From the NCBI GenBank assembly GCA_038040485.1, contig JBBPIE010000010.1:1-64000 (forward strand): a DNA stretch of 64,000 bases, read 5' to 3'. The notes under the pieces are model-generated. The model was given only the letters and a program-made list of their open reading frames with translations. It was not told the origin of the DNA and did no database searches. This DNA is from Onstottus_B arcticum. Lineage in GTDB: Bacteria; Acidobacteriota; Blastocatellia; UBA7656. Below, piece by piece: positions 25,401 through 32,551 of this stretch (position 1 is its first letter; every line of letters starts with the position of its first letter). The position numbers were made by a program, and so were the translations under genes.

Positions 25401-26616
25401 CATAAAAAGCTGCCTGCGGAGAAAAACGGTTATCTTTACAGAGTACGTCATGGATATCGTGCCAGTGTTATCGAAGCTCGTTGAGGCCGCTGGGTTTACA
25501 GTTGGCGTCTACACAGGAGACGAGAAGTATGCCAGATCAATGGGCTATCGGAATGCGATTCATGAGTTCATAGACGGCGACACCGACGTTCTGATTGCAT
25601 CAATTCGTACTCTTGCAACGGGTGTTGACGGATTGCAGTACGTTTGTAACAACGTCGTCTTCGCTTCTCTGCCGTGGACAAGCGCCGACTATGACCAAGC
25701 AATAGGACGCTTTGACCGCGAGGGGTTCGTGTTTGATCGACTAGATATCCACATTCCTAAGACATACACACTACTCAGTACCGGTGAAGAGTGGAGTTGG
25801 TGTGAGTCAAGACTCAGGAGATTGGAGAACAAAAGGGATATCGCCAAAGCTGCCGTAGATGGGGAAATACCTGATTCTGAAAGTCAGCTGACACCCGAAA
25901 AGGCTACCCAATATTGGATGGGTTGGTTGAGGAGATTGAATGAGGAGGGCTTATTTGAGATCGAGAGAAGAGAAATAAGAGTGCCTTTAGACGAGTCAAA
26001 TGTCGAAGTATCTAGAAGACGATACGCAGTCTACGGCGACTTCTCTCGACTAAACTCCCGCTGGAATGCTTCCCATTCGTCGAAGACTCACGAGCGATTG
26101 TCTAAGACCCCCGAAGAGTGGTGTTTTTACCATACTCGCCTATTGGAGAGAGAAGAGACGTGGCAAATCGTCCCGAGAATCGAATGCGTGAAACACCTGC
26201 GAGACAACTTGCCGCGTGGGTCAGTAGTAGGAGACTTCGGATGTGGTCAGGGAAAACTCGCTGATGAGCTAGTTGATTTTCACATTGTCCATTCGTTTGA
26301 CCATGTGGCGATTCATCCTGGGATCGTCGCTTGCGACATGGCGCACACGCACTTAGATGATGGGACTCTCGACGCCGTGGTTTTCAGTTTGTCGCTGATG
26401 GGTTCAAATACCAATGACTACCTAGATGAAGCATATCGAGTATTGAAGTTAGGGGGACAGTTGATTATCTGGCATCCGGCAGAGCAGAGTAACACAAGGC
26501 TCCTCGCTGGCGGCCTTCGCCAGAATGGGTTCGCTCTTGTAGAAGAGGGACAAGTCTATAAATGGCGTCGCGTCTGGGCTATCAAGCAGGCCAGAAAGAG
26601 AGAGCGGCGATCCTAG
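22495..26616 (+). CDS. Composite HhH / sigma4-like / SNF2 helicase / Rrp8-like methyltransferase protein
   Basis: A 1373-residue single-gene system candidate. In order: two helix-hairpin-helix repeats resembling RNA polymerase alpha-CTD (about 1-80 and 97-165; LLKIRDLGQKTANEF, LRNIHGLGRKTGSEV); a sigma-region-4-like helix-turn-helix near 243-265 (AIGKSYGVTRERVRQI); a region like homing-endonuclease-associated repeats near 360-480; an SF2/SNF2 helicase with Walker A GTGTGKT at 737-743, DELH at 833-836, GATP at 873-876, IFTEYV near 980 and DQAIGRFDREG near 1067; and a C-terminal methyltransferase resembling Rrp8 (GDFGCGQGKL near 1244, ACDMAHT, VVFSLSLMGSN). No nuclease motif was recognised. Codon use is visibly AT-richer than the flanks, and toxin-antitoxin debris surrounds it, pointing to horizontal transfer. 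Confidence 0.85.
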   Translation: MDQSERIRKLAIVDLVNSYATSARLKNCIKKAQRENRLPFETVGDYLDQGSSARDRLLKIRDLGQKTANEFTLLITTLKSANLPEEPQPEKKEYSEQIRQIRIVDLVKRYATSARLKNRIAEAEVVNTLPFDTIGDYLDAGARSKNRLRNIHGLGRKTGSEVIHLIETFVGRGLSENSKYQKRHDLSKTLSERYPGVFDPLINEYSDTSKEDVLTLEKLERILSELCDKKSKNADMVWFRFSGETLDAIGKSYGVTRERVRQITSKYQEYVTETNATWAEKSVRHLIAKNKNGNRLPDNVQLDSYHSKLSQSLVSFFSRKKKGKLTPERRLDIAKSLRLDLHCELISQKKWNLEKVIYEVRRFAQELGNPTLMPMQKDFTEYGRMDLRGVVGRFGGQSKVAALADLVYQGQMVAPDGTRRYWTDERIRDFLYEVAEREGHASTMPTQSEVRKHAPNASTIAIFTREPYPNQPTRSWFELAKEVGLRFEKRTHKVTTAFIRSFVRSLGDSLYHLSPAEIYVLFEQQGISKAGTNLYRNRSFDNLVGAIQSGYLPREEIERWTGGEKGKLIEALLDPEINTIEEAFQEAGRLQRKTAHKSKIENPNDAPYREDLESQLPVPSAGDTLSSLRTSTDLLIHASSDSEAVQFFIAKAADKLWKRCFHDETAAVDEAKRHKGNIYSESARDSFIEEYTRCTQLPLPTGYSFRDPTGQSRPPKLMQRLVAYRVLTKERVLNLSGTGTGKTLSAILASRVIGARLTIITCPNAIVEAWRNTILNAFPNSEVVTKPIRWNPDWGATDLPRYVVVNHEMLQNRYESDIKRFIRNNPYDLVVIDELHQVKQRDSERETQRRRILAGLITDTPGDRPKPRVLGMGATPVINNLQEGKSLIELVTSLAHEDIGVKPNVHNCMRMYQRFTTLGFRMMPKNEISREPQIYPVDATPVLGELLSLGTRPHPQKVEAVLVRARWPIIKSCLRRKTVIFTEYVMDIVPVLSKLVEAAGFTVGVYTGDEKYARSMGYRNAIHEFIDGDTDVLIASIRTLATGVDGLQYVCNNVVFASLPWTSADYDQAIGRFDREGFVFDRLDIHIPKTYTLLSTGEEWSWCESRLRRLENKRDIAKAAVDGEIPDSESQLTPEKATQYWMGWLRRLNEEGLFEIERREIRVPLDESNVEVSRRRYAVYGDFSRLNSRWNASHSSKTHERLSKTPEEWCFYHTRLLEREETWQIVPRIECVKHLRDNLPRGSVVGDFGCGQGKLADELVDFHIVHSFDHVAIHPGIVACDMAHTHLDDGTLDAVVFSLSLMGSNTNDYLDEAYRVLKLGGQLIIWHPAEQSNTRLLAGGLRQNGFALVEEGQVYKWRRVWAIKQARKRERRS

Positions 26617-26665
26617 GAACACGTTGAACATAGCTCGCTGCCCTCGCTTGGAGTATTATCTCGCT

Positions 26666-26890
26666 ATGAGTATTGATGAAATCGAATCAGCCGCACTACA
26701 GCTCGCGGCAGCGGACCGGGCACGTCTCGCCGACAGACTTCTGGAAAGTCTGGAACAGTTGTCGGACGACGAGAACGCGACGCTCTGGGCCGAAGAAGCC
26801 ATTCGCCGCGACAAAGAGTGGGATGCAGATCCTATCTCGGCCCGACCCGGCCCGGACGTGATCCTTCGTGCGTTCGCGACGCTCAAATGA
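26666..26890 (+). CDS. RelB-like addiction-module antitoxin, orphan
   Basis: From ATG 26666 the protein is 74 residues: MSIDEIESAALQLAAADRARLADRLLESLE then WAEEAIRRDKEWDADP, the pattern of the short 'addiction module component' family that pairs with ParE/RelE toxins. The stop overlaps another ATG (ATGA), but that frame runs only about 36 codons and does not look like a ParE toxin. The toxin is therefore absent. An ATG 42 bases upstream is less likely because it adds a non-family N-terminus. Confidence 0.72.
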   Translation: MSIDEIESAALQLAAADRARLADRLLESLEQLSDDENATLWAEEAIRRDKEWDADPISARPGPDVILRAFATLK

Positions 26891-26989
26891 TTCGAAGATC
26901 AATTGCCTGGAAGACGAAGTCTCATTTCATTGCCTTGCCGAACTTGAAGCGAAGACGCTCTGCCGCATCGGCCGATTCTCGATCCCTTA

Positions 26990-27145
26990 GACCGTGAAGC
27001 CCGGCACCGGAACCGCGTAGCGGTCACCTCTCGATAGACTAGACCGTGATGCCTGGCGCCGAGACCGCGTAGCGGTTACCTCTCGATAGACTAGACCGTG
27101 ATGCCTAGCGGCGGGACCGCGTAGCGGTTATCTGTCGATAGGCGA
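26990..27145. repeat. 52-bp tandem repeat, three copies
   Basis: Units begin at 26990, 27042 and 27094, each starting GACCGTGA.GCC and containing the hairpin core CCGCGTAGCGG and CTCTCGATAGACTA. They lie in a gene-free stretch (26891-27465). Downstream, at about 27233-27335, inverted partners of the core recur (GGTAACCGCTACGCGG, AACCGCTATGCGGTCACC, CCGCTACGCGATCCGC), so the region is a REP-like cluster with both orientations. Confidence 0.85.
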
Positions 27146-27465
27146 AACCATAGTATGCGACAGCCGGGCCGCATCGCGGCTACCTGATCGATACGCCGTT
27201 GAAATGGCGCAAATCACTGCGCAGCCACCATTCAGGTAACCGCTACGCGGCCCAGCGGATGATCCGGCGTGCACTGCTATCGACAGGAAACCGCTATGCG
27301 GTCACCACAACTCTTGCCGCTACGCGATCCGCACTGCTTCCGACACACCGGGCGCGAGAACGTGACTCACCCTCGTTCCTGTTGGCGAGTCCTTGAACCA
27401 AACGATATTATGAGCATCCGCCGCGTACGCCGCTCCTGAACGCAGGAAATTAGCGAGGGTCCGCT

Positions 27466-27852
27466 ATGAGCGAGAAGCATATTCAACGAGTTCGGCGCAT
27501 CTGCAATGCGCTGCCTGAGACAACAGAAAAACTCTCGCACGGCGAGCCGACCTTCTTTGTTCGCAAGAAGGTCTTTGCTATGTTCTCGAACAATCATCAC
27601 AACGATGGGCACATCGCTGTGGTCTTGCCGGCGCCGCCGGGCATCCAGACGATGCTCATCGAAGGCGCGCCCGAGAAGTTCTACAGACCGCCTTATGTTG
27701 GCGTGCGCGCCTGGGTTGGCATTGAGCTTGATCGGATCGACGATGAGGAGTTGGCCTTCCACATTCGGGAAGCCTGGCGACTGATCGCACCTAAGAAATT
27801 GCGTGCGCTGTTCGAGGAATCCCCAAGCACTGAACCGCTCAAGGACCTCTAG
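27466..27852 (+). CDS. YjbR/MmcQ family protein (copy 1)
   Basis: This 128-residue protein has the YjbR fold signature: VRRICNALPETTEKLSHGEPTFFVRKKVFAMF, then a DGHIAVVL strand and PYVGVRAWVGIELD, ending REAWRLIAPKKLRA. These small proteins have a DNA-binding-like CyaY-type fold, but their function is not established. A related gene follows on the same strand, suggesting a tandem duplication. Confidence 0.85.
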   Translation: MSEKHIQRVRRICNALPETTEKLSHGEPTFFVRKKVFAMFSNNHHNDGHIAVVLPAPPGIQTMLIEGAPEKFYRPPYVGVRAWVGIELDRIDDEELAFHIREAWRLIAPKKLRALFEESPSTEPLKDL

Positions 27853-27993
27853 TTTGCATCTGTGGTTCTGCGTTCATCCGCGCCCGAGGGTGACTCACGG
27901 TTCCCAGGCCTGCAACTAAGGTACGCAAGCTGGCAGCGTGCGCTACGGTTGGAGGTTCTCTCCAGCAGGCGCTGCCTTAACGCGAATCACGCT

Positions 27994-28425
27994 ATGCCAC
28001 TTGTTCGGACGAGAAAAGCGCTCGCACTCGCGAGCAAATCAGTCATAGCTCGACGGCGGGCGCGTGTCGTGGCTTTAGTTGAATCGTTGCCAGAGGCAAC
28101 GGTCGTAGCCTCTGGTAATCAGCACTTGAGTCTCGAGGTCCGAGGGAAGCGATTCGGGTACTATCTTGACGACCATCACGGCGACGGCCGCGTAGCGATC
28201 AATTGCAAAGCCGAGCCCGGAGGCAATCAGACGCTCGTCGACTTCGCGCCCGATCGTTTCCTCATCCCTGCTTACCTCGGCCCGCGAGGATGGGTTGGGC
28301 TATGGATAGATCTCCCAACCATCAACTGGGACGAGGTCGCGAGCATCATCATCGATGCTTATCGATTGACAGCTCCAAAGCGGTTGCTCGCGCAACTCGA
28401 CCCGCGCGGTGAGGACAGAAGTTGA
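27994..28425 (+). CDS. YjbR/MmcQ family protein (copy 2)
   Basis: Starting at ATG 27994 the protein is 143 residues. It shares the YjbR pattern with the preceding gene: VVALVESLPEATVVASGNQHLSLEVRGKRFGYYLDDHHGDGRVAI, AYLGPRGWVGLWID and IDAYRLTAPKRLLAQL. The two differ enough to be old paralogues. The reading frame is open upstream to 27862, but that part lacks family similarity. Confidence 0.82.
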   Translation: MPLVRTRKALALASKSVIARRRARVVALVESLPEATVVASGNQHLSLEVRGKRFGYYLDDHHGDGRVAINCKAEPGGNQTLVDFAPDRFLIPAYLGPRGWVGLWIDLPTINWDEVASIIIDAYRLTAPKRLLAQLDPRGEDRS

Positions 28426-28511
28426 GTTTGAGTTACACCTAAAGAAAGCGCCTTCTCATTGACGAGTGGGCGATTAGAAGTGCCGAGACACTCAAGGTTC
28501 AAGAGTATCCC

Positions 28512-29525
28512 TTACGTTGTTATCAGCATCGACTCCATCGCAAGCTGCCGGTTCACGTTTCGTGCAAGCGAGAGCAGTATCTCCTGAAGCCTCTCGGTCC
28601 ATTCGATGATCTCTTCCATCTTGACGGCGTCCGCGATTCGCAGGAGGCGCTCAGCCGCATCCGCGTTGATCAGCGAGTCGGGCGGTTCACCAACCTTCAA
28701 CCGGAACACATCTGAAAGCATCGCGTTCAGCAAGTCGAGGTGATCCTGGAACTGGTCTCGTTCGAGTTTGCGCCCGAGGAACTCCGCTGCCAATATCAAT
28801 CGCGCGCTGTCCTTCGCGAGCGACAGCGACTCAAGTAATTCTAAGAGTGTTTCGCGCTTGTCGCGGTATTCCTCGAGATCAATCTCAAGCGCGCGCCCGA
28901 TGCTGCCGCGCGCAAGACGCGCGATCGTCGCGTTCTCATCAGTCGCCCGTTTGCTGGTTTGCTTCAAGTACGTTTCGATCTCGGCTGCGGTGAGCGGCGC
29001 GAAGCTCAGCATCAGGCAGCGTGAACGAATGGTCTCGAGCAACGCATAAGGCTTCGAGGTGATCAGGATCAACAACGACGTCTCGGGCGGCTCCTCGAGT
29101 GTCTTGAGGATAGAGCTCGCTGCGTCTTCTCGCAGCCATTCAGCTTCGTCGATCATGAAGACGCGGCGGCGGCCGATGTATGGACGAAATTGTGCCTCGC
29201 TGGACATCTGGCGCATCTGCTCGATCCTGATGAACTGGCTTTTTGATTCCTTCTTGAAATTCGGGTCCCTGATTTCGCGCAAGATGGTTTTCACGTCCGG
29301 GTGCTCGTTGCGTTCAATCTTCAGACAAGCAAGACAACCGCCGCAGGCGTCTCCATCAACAGGCTTCTCGCAGTTGACCGCTTGCGCGAGCGCCAGCGCA
29401 AACTGAAGCTTGCCGACACCGTCCGGGCCGGCCATGATCAAGCCCTGCGCGATCCGGCCCTCCGCTACCGCGCGACGCAGCGATCGTTTGATCCGGTCGT
29501 TTCCAACTAATGATGAAAATGGCAT
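28512..29525 (-). CDS. holB: DNA polymerase III subunit delta'
   Basis: The start at 29525 (MPFSSLVGNDRIKRSL) gives 337 residues, normal for delta'. The longer frame to 29726 adds 67 residues with no similarity. Walker A GPDGVGK is followed by the zinc module CGGCLACLKIERNEHPD, then a Walker-B-like FMIDEAEWL and the TLEEPPETSLLILI and RSRC motifs of clamp-loader subunits. Delta' is the stator of the clamp loader. It is divergent from the SpoIIM-like gene, sharing a promoter space of about 130 bases. Confidence 0.92.
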   Translation of the reverse strand: MPFSSLVGNDRIKRSLRRAVAEGRIAQGLIMAGPDGVGKLQFALALAQAVNCEKPVDGDACGGCLACLKIERNEHPDVKTILREIRDPNFKKESKSQFIRIEQMRQMSSEAQFRPYIGRRRVFMIDEAEWLREDAASSILKTLEEPPETSLLILITSKPYALLETIRSRCLMLSFAPLTAAEIETYLKQTSKRATDENATIARLARGSIGRALEIDLEEYRDKRETLLELLESLSLAKDSARLILAAEFLGRKLERDQFQDHLDLLNAMLSDVFRLKVGEPPDSLINADAAERLLRIADAVKMEEIIEWTERLQEILLSLARNVNRQLAMESMLITT

Positions 29526-29652
29526 CGTGTTCTTCGGAACCCCTCTTGGCGGACGTTTTTCGATCTGGAGATTCTGTCCAAAAGCAGTGTTCCGAAGCGG
29601 GGATTGTAGCAGTTTTTCTTTTCGGTCGCCCGGTGTTACCCTACGCGGCAGA

Positions 29653-30600
29653 ATGCTGAACGACTTTCTCGAATCAAGGCTCGCCAAATGGAAACGGTTG
29701 GAGGAGCTGACCGCGCGTGTTTCCAAGTACAGGTTGAAGGATCTCTCGGGCGAGGAAGTTCGGGAGTTTGGCCGACTCTACCGGCGAACCGCGTCGGACC
29801 TGGCGATCGCGCGCGAAGAGGTGCGGGATCAGCGGCTTGTCAACTATTTGAATCACCTTGTTGCGCGAGCTCACGGCGCGATCTATCGAAGCGAGTCTTC
29901 GGGATTCGCCGTGTTCCTTTCGTTCTTTCGGTATGAATTCCCAGCGGTGTTCAGAAAGACGTTTCGTTACACGCTGACATCGTTCGCCGTTTTCATGCTT
30001 GCTGCTGCATTTGCTTTTGCGGCTTGTTACCTGGACGAAGGGTTTGCAGATCGGGCCAATCCCGGCTTGAGAGACCTCATCGCCTCACACACTAACTGGA
30101 CCGAATTGGTCAACCGGTCGAACCCGTTTGAGTCAAGCAAGATTCAGGCGAACAACATCACCGTCACGTTTGTGGCGTTCGCAGGAGGACTGCTGGGCGG
30201 GCTTGGCACTCTGTTCGTTCTATTCAAGAACGGATTGCTGTTGGGAATCGTGTTTGAGCTGTGCATTCGGTACCGGTTCTGGGAGATACCGATCTTTATC
30301 GCGGCTCACGGAGTGATCGAACTGACGGCAATCTTCATAGCGGGCGGAGCAGGGCTACTGATCGGCAAGGCTTTGCTGATGCCGGGCGATATGAGGCGGA
30401 TCGATGCGCTTGTGACGAACGGACTTTTGGCGATAAAGCTGATACTCGGCTGCATCCCGATGCTGTTGATCGCGGGATTGATCGAGGGATTCATCTCGCC
30501 CGCGCACATCTGGTCCGGTTACAAGTTCGGCATCTCAGGGCTGAGTGCGCTGGTGATGGCGATGTATTTCCTGAAGCAAGACCGCCAAAAGGCAGCTTAG
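29653..30600 (+). CDS. Stage II sporulation protein M-like membrane protein (DUF95)
   Basis: From ATG 29653 the protein is 315 residues: a cytoplasmic helical N-terminus and a DUF95/SpoIIM membrane domain of about six helices (SFAVFMLAAAFAFAACYL, FVAFAGGLLGGLGTLFVLF, EIPIFIAAHGVIELTAIFI). In non-sporulating bacteria it is usually linked to MoxR and DUF58 genes, as here. Its role is unclear; it may belong to an envelope assembly or stress system with them. The longer frame to 29410 overlaps holB and is rejected. Confidence 0.87.
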   Translation: MLNDFLESRLAKWKRLEELTARVSKYRLKDLSGEEVREFGRLYRRTASDLAIAREEVRDQRLVNYLNHLVARAHGAIYRSESSGFAVFLSFFRYEFPAVFRKTFRYTLTSFAVFMLAAAFAFAACYLDEGFADRANPGLRDLIASHTNWTELVNRSNPFESSKIQANNITVTFVAFAGGLLGGLGTLFVLFKNGLLLGIVFELCIRYRFWEIPIFIAAHGVIELTAIFIAGGAGLLIGKALLMPGDMRRIDALVTNGLLAIKLILGCIPMLLIAGLIEGFISPAHIWSGYKFGISGLSALVMAMYFLKQDRQKAA

Positions 30601-30658
30601 ACATCAGCCTCCGCCTTGCGTGCGCCGCTGCTTAGATCGAGCGGTAACAAGCCTGCGC

Positions 30659-31978
30659 TTAAAGCAAGCCTCGCTCTTTCACTTCGAGATACTTGTTAAC
30701 CAGTTTGAGCGAGAGCTGTCCAGCCGGTACGTCCAGCGCAAGCCCGCCCGCGTGTCTTATGCGCCCCAGCGCTTCTTCGCGTTGATGCAGAATCCCCTCG
30801 GCAACCGCCTGACGGTACACGTCTACTGCCGACGACGGGCGAGAGCGAACCAGCTCGCGCAGGTCCGTGTCGCCAATCGTGACGATCAATGGCAGGTGCC
30901 GCGGTATTAGCTTCGACGTGTGCGCAAGCAATTCCGCCGACGCCTCCCGGTCGACCAGGTCGGTGAGAATTATGACGAGCGAGCGCCGATGACAGTTCGC
31001 GCTAAAGAAGTTGAACGCGCGCGAATAGCTCGGCTCGATCATTTGGGGCTCGATGTTGTACAGCGATTCCATCACGCGGTTGATCTGGTCGTGCCCGCGG
31101 CGTGGAGGCAAGTAAGCAACCACTCGCCTAGAGAAAGCGACAAGCCCGATGTTGTCGCCCCCGGCCGCAGCCACATAAGCGATTGACAGCGTCGCATTGA
31201 TCGCGTGATCGAGCTTAGTAAGCTTTCCTATCCGCGCGGTCATCAGGCGGCCGGTGTCCAGAAGAACGACGATGTTCTGACTTCGCTCAACCGTATACTG
31301 GCGGGTTATGAGCTTGCCGCGGCGCGCAGTCGCCGCCCACGAGATGTGACGTATCTCATCGCCGATCACAAACTCCCGCAGCGATTCGAATTCCCTGCCC
31401 TGTCCTCGCGCTCGCATTCGTCGCAGCCCGGGTTCCGGTCGCCGATTGCGATGCGCATACAATTCATGCTTTTTGGCTTCGCGGATATCAGGATAGACCC
31501 TCACATCGCGAGCGGTCGGGTAGACTAGCTGCCGCCAGACCAGACCCATTCGTGAGCGAAAGCGGAGGGCTGTGTCGCCGAACGCGTAACTCCCGCGCGC
31601 AGTCGGAAGCAATCGATAGGTCCACGCGCGCGTGCGCCCTCGGGGAACAGTCAATCGAACCTCTCGACTGTCCAGGAGTTCCATCGCGGGCGGGTACTCG
31701 TCCTTAACCTCGAACGTCGCGGCGCGGCGCGATCGATTCGTGAGCCGGATCGTCACCTCGTTCTCGGCGCCCATCGCAAACCTGTCTTCGAGCTCGCGCT
31801 CGACCCTGAAGTCGCTCGGCTTCTCGGACAAAAAATAGTCGGCGGCCGCGACAAGAATCAGCGCCAGGTCATAGACTATGGTGAAGTAAAGAGCGATTGG
31901 ACCAAGCCAGCCCAGCGAGAGCAACGCAAACCCGATTGCGAGCAAACCAAAGAACCGGCTTGTGAAGACAAACTTCAA
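30659..31978 (-). CDS. DUF58 domain protein (vWA-like)
   Basis: The best start is TTG at 31978, because it overlaps the NUDIX stop (TTGA) and begins directly at the membrane part (LKFVFTSRFFGLLAIGFALL), giving 439 residues. Two transmembrane helices are followed by a beta-rich domain and then the DUF58 signature GQGREFESLREFVIGDEIRHISWAATARRG near 240 in the longer frame and a vWA-like metal site (VVLLDTGR). DUF58 proteins work with MoxR ATPases, as in this cluster. Confidence 0.87.
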   Translation of the reverse strand: MKFVFTSRFFGLLAIGFALLSLGWLGPIALYFTIVYDLALILVAAADYFLSEKPSDFRVERELEDRFAMGAENEVTIRLTNRSRRAATFEVKDEYPPAMELLDSREVRLTVPRGRTRAWTYRLLPTARGSYAFGDTALRFRSRMGLVWRQLVYPTARDVRVYPDIREAKKHELYAHRNRRPEPGLRRMRARGQGREFESLREFVIGDEIRHISWAATARRGKLITRQYTVERSQNIVVLLDTGRLMTARIGKLTKLDHAINATLSIAYVAAAGGDNIGLVAFSRRVVAYLPPRRGHDQINRVMESLYNIEPQMIEPSYSRAFNFFSANCHRRSLVIILTDLVDREASAELLAHTSKLIPRHLPLIVTIGDTDLRELVRSRPSSAVDVYRQAVAEGILHQREEALGRIRHAGGLALDVPAGQLSLKLVNKYLEVKERGLL

Positions 31979-32475
31979 ATCCAGTAATCCTCGTTTACGG
32001 TTCCGCCAGCGAGCGCTTTCATCAGGTCGACGACAGTCGAACACTGCGAGATCGTGTATACGGCGGCTCTCGTCTGATATGGCAGCTCAAGCTTCTCAAG
32101 CGCCTCCCGGGCCACGAGCCATGTTTCTTCCTGGACCTCCTCCAAGTTCAAACGGGTCTCGAATTCACCATCAACCGGATAAGCAAACGTGAGCATGTGA
32201 TAGACGGGGCCTGCGTGCGCGCTGGTGTTGATATCCCTCAGCGGCACAAGGCGCTCCGGATCGATGTCGACGCCGATCTCTTCACTTACTTCACGGCGGG
32301 CGGTGGCTCTGAGGTCGGCGTCTTCCAAATCAGCTTGGCCGCCGGGAAAAACAAACGCGCCAGGATAGTAGCGGAAATGGTCGGGGCGCCTGCTGAGATA
32401 GACTTCGATGCCGCGTTCGGTGTCGCGAACGAACGCCACTGCGGCCGCTGGTATCGGTTCCTTACGCTGTGCCAT
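31975..32475 (-). CDS. NUDIX hydrolase
   Basis: This 166-residue protein has a clear Nudix box, GGQADLEDADLRATARREVSEEIGVD, preceded by YPGAFVFPGG. It resembles bacterial relatives of the NUDT7/CoA pyrophosphatase group in overall layout, but the substrate is unknown. Its insertion between moxR and the DUF58 gene is unusual. It overlaps DUF58 by 4 bp, and it is separated from moxR by a hairpin-forming array. Confidence 0.87.
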   Translation of the reverse strand: MAQRKEPIPAAAVAFVRDTERGIEVYLSRRPDHFRYYPGAFVFPGGQADLEDADLRATARREVSEEIGVDIDPERLVPLRDINTSAHAGPVYHMLTFAYPVDGEFETRLNLEEVQEETWLVAREALEKLELPYQTRAAVYTISQCSTVVDLMKALAGGTVNEDYWI

Positions 32476-32486
32476 AGATTATGAAC

Positions 32487-32541
32487 GAGGCGTGATCCGT
32501 GATCCGCGATGATTGATCACGAATCACTGATCACGCATCAC
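32487..32541. repeat. Short-word hairpin array (GTGATCCGTGATC / GATCACGAATCAC)
   Basis: A degenerate array of a 7-9 base word related to GTGATCC runs forward and then as its reverse complement. It occupies the moxR-NUDIX gap. The same word family recurs at 40008-40104. Confidence 0.75.
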
Positions 32542-32551
32542 GGTTCTCTTC

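Noticed and set aside
22495..26616. Part of a known DISARM, BREX or type I/III restriction system
   Set aside because: Partner genes are absent and the domain order does not match; no nuclease or specificity subunit is present.
26990..27340. CRISPR array
   Set aside because: Units are head-to-tail without variable spacers and no cas genes are present.
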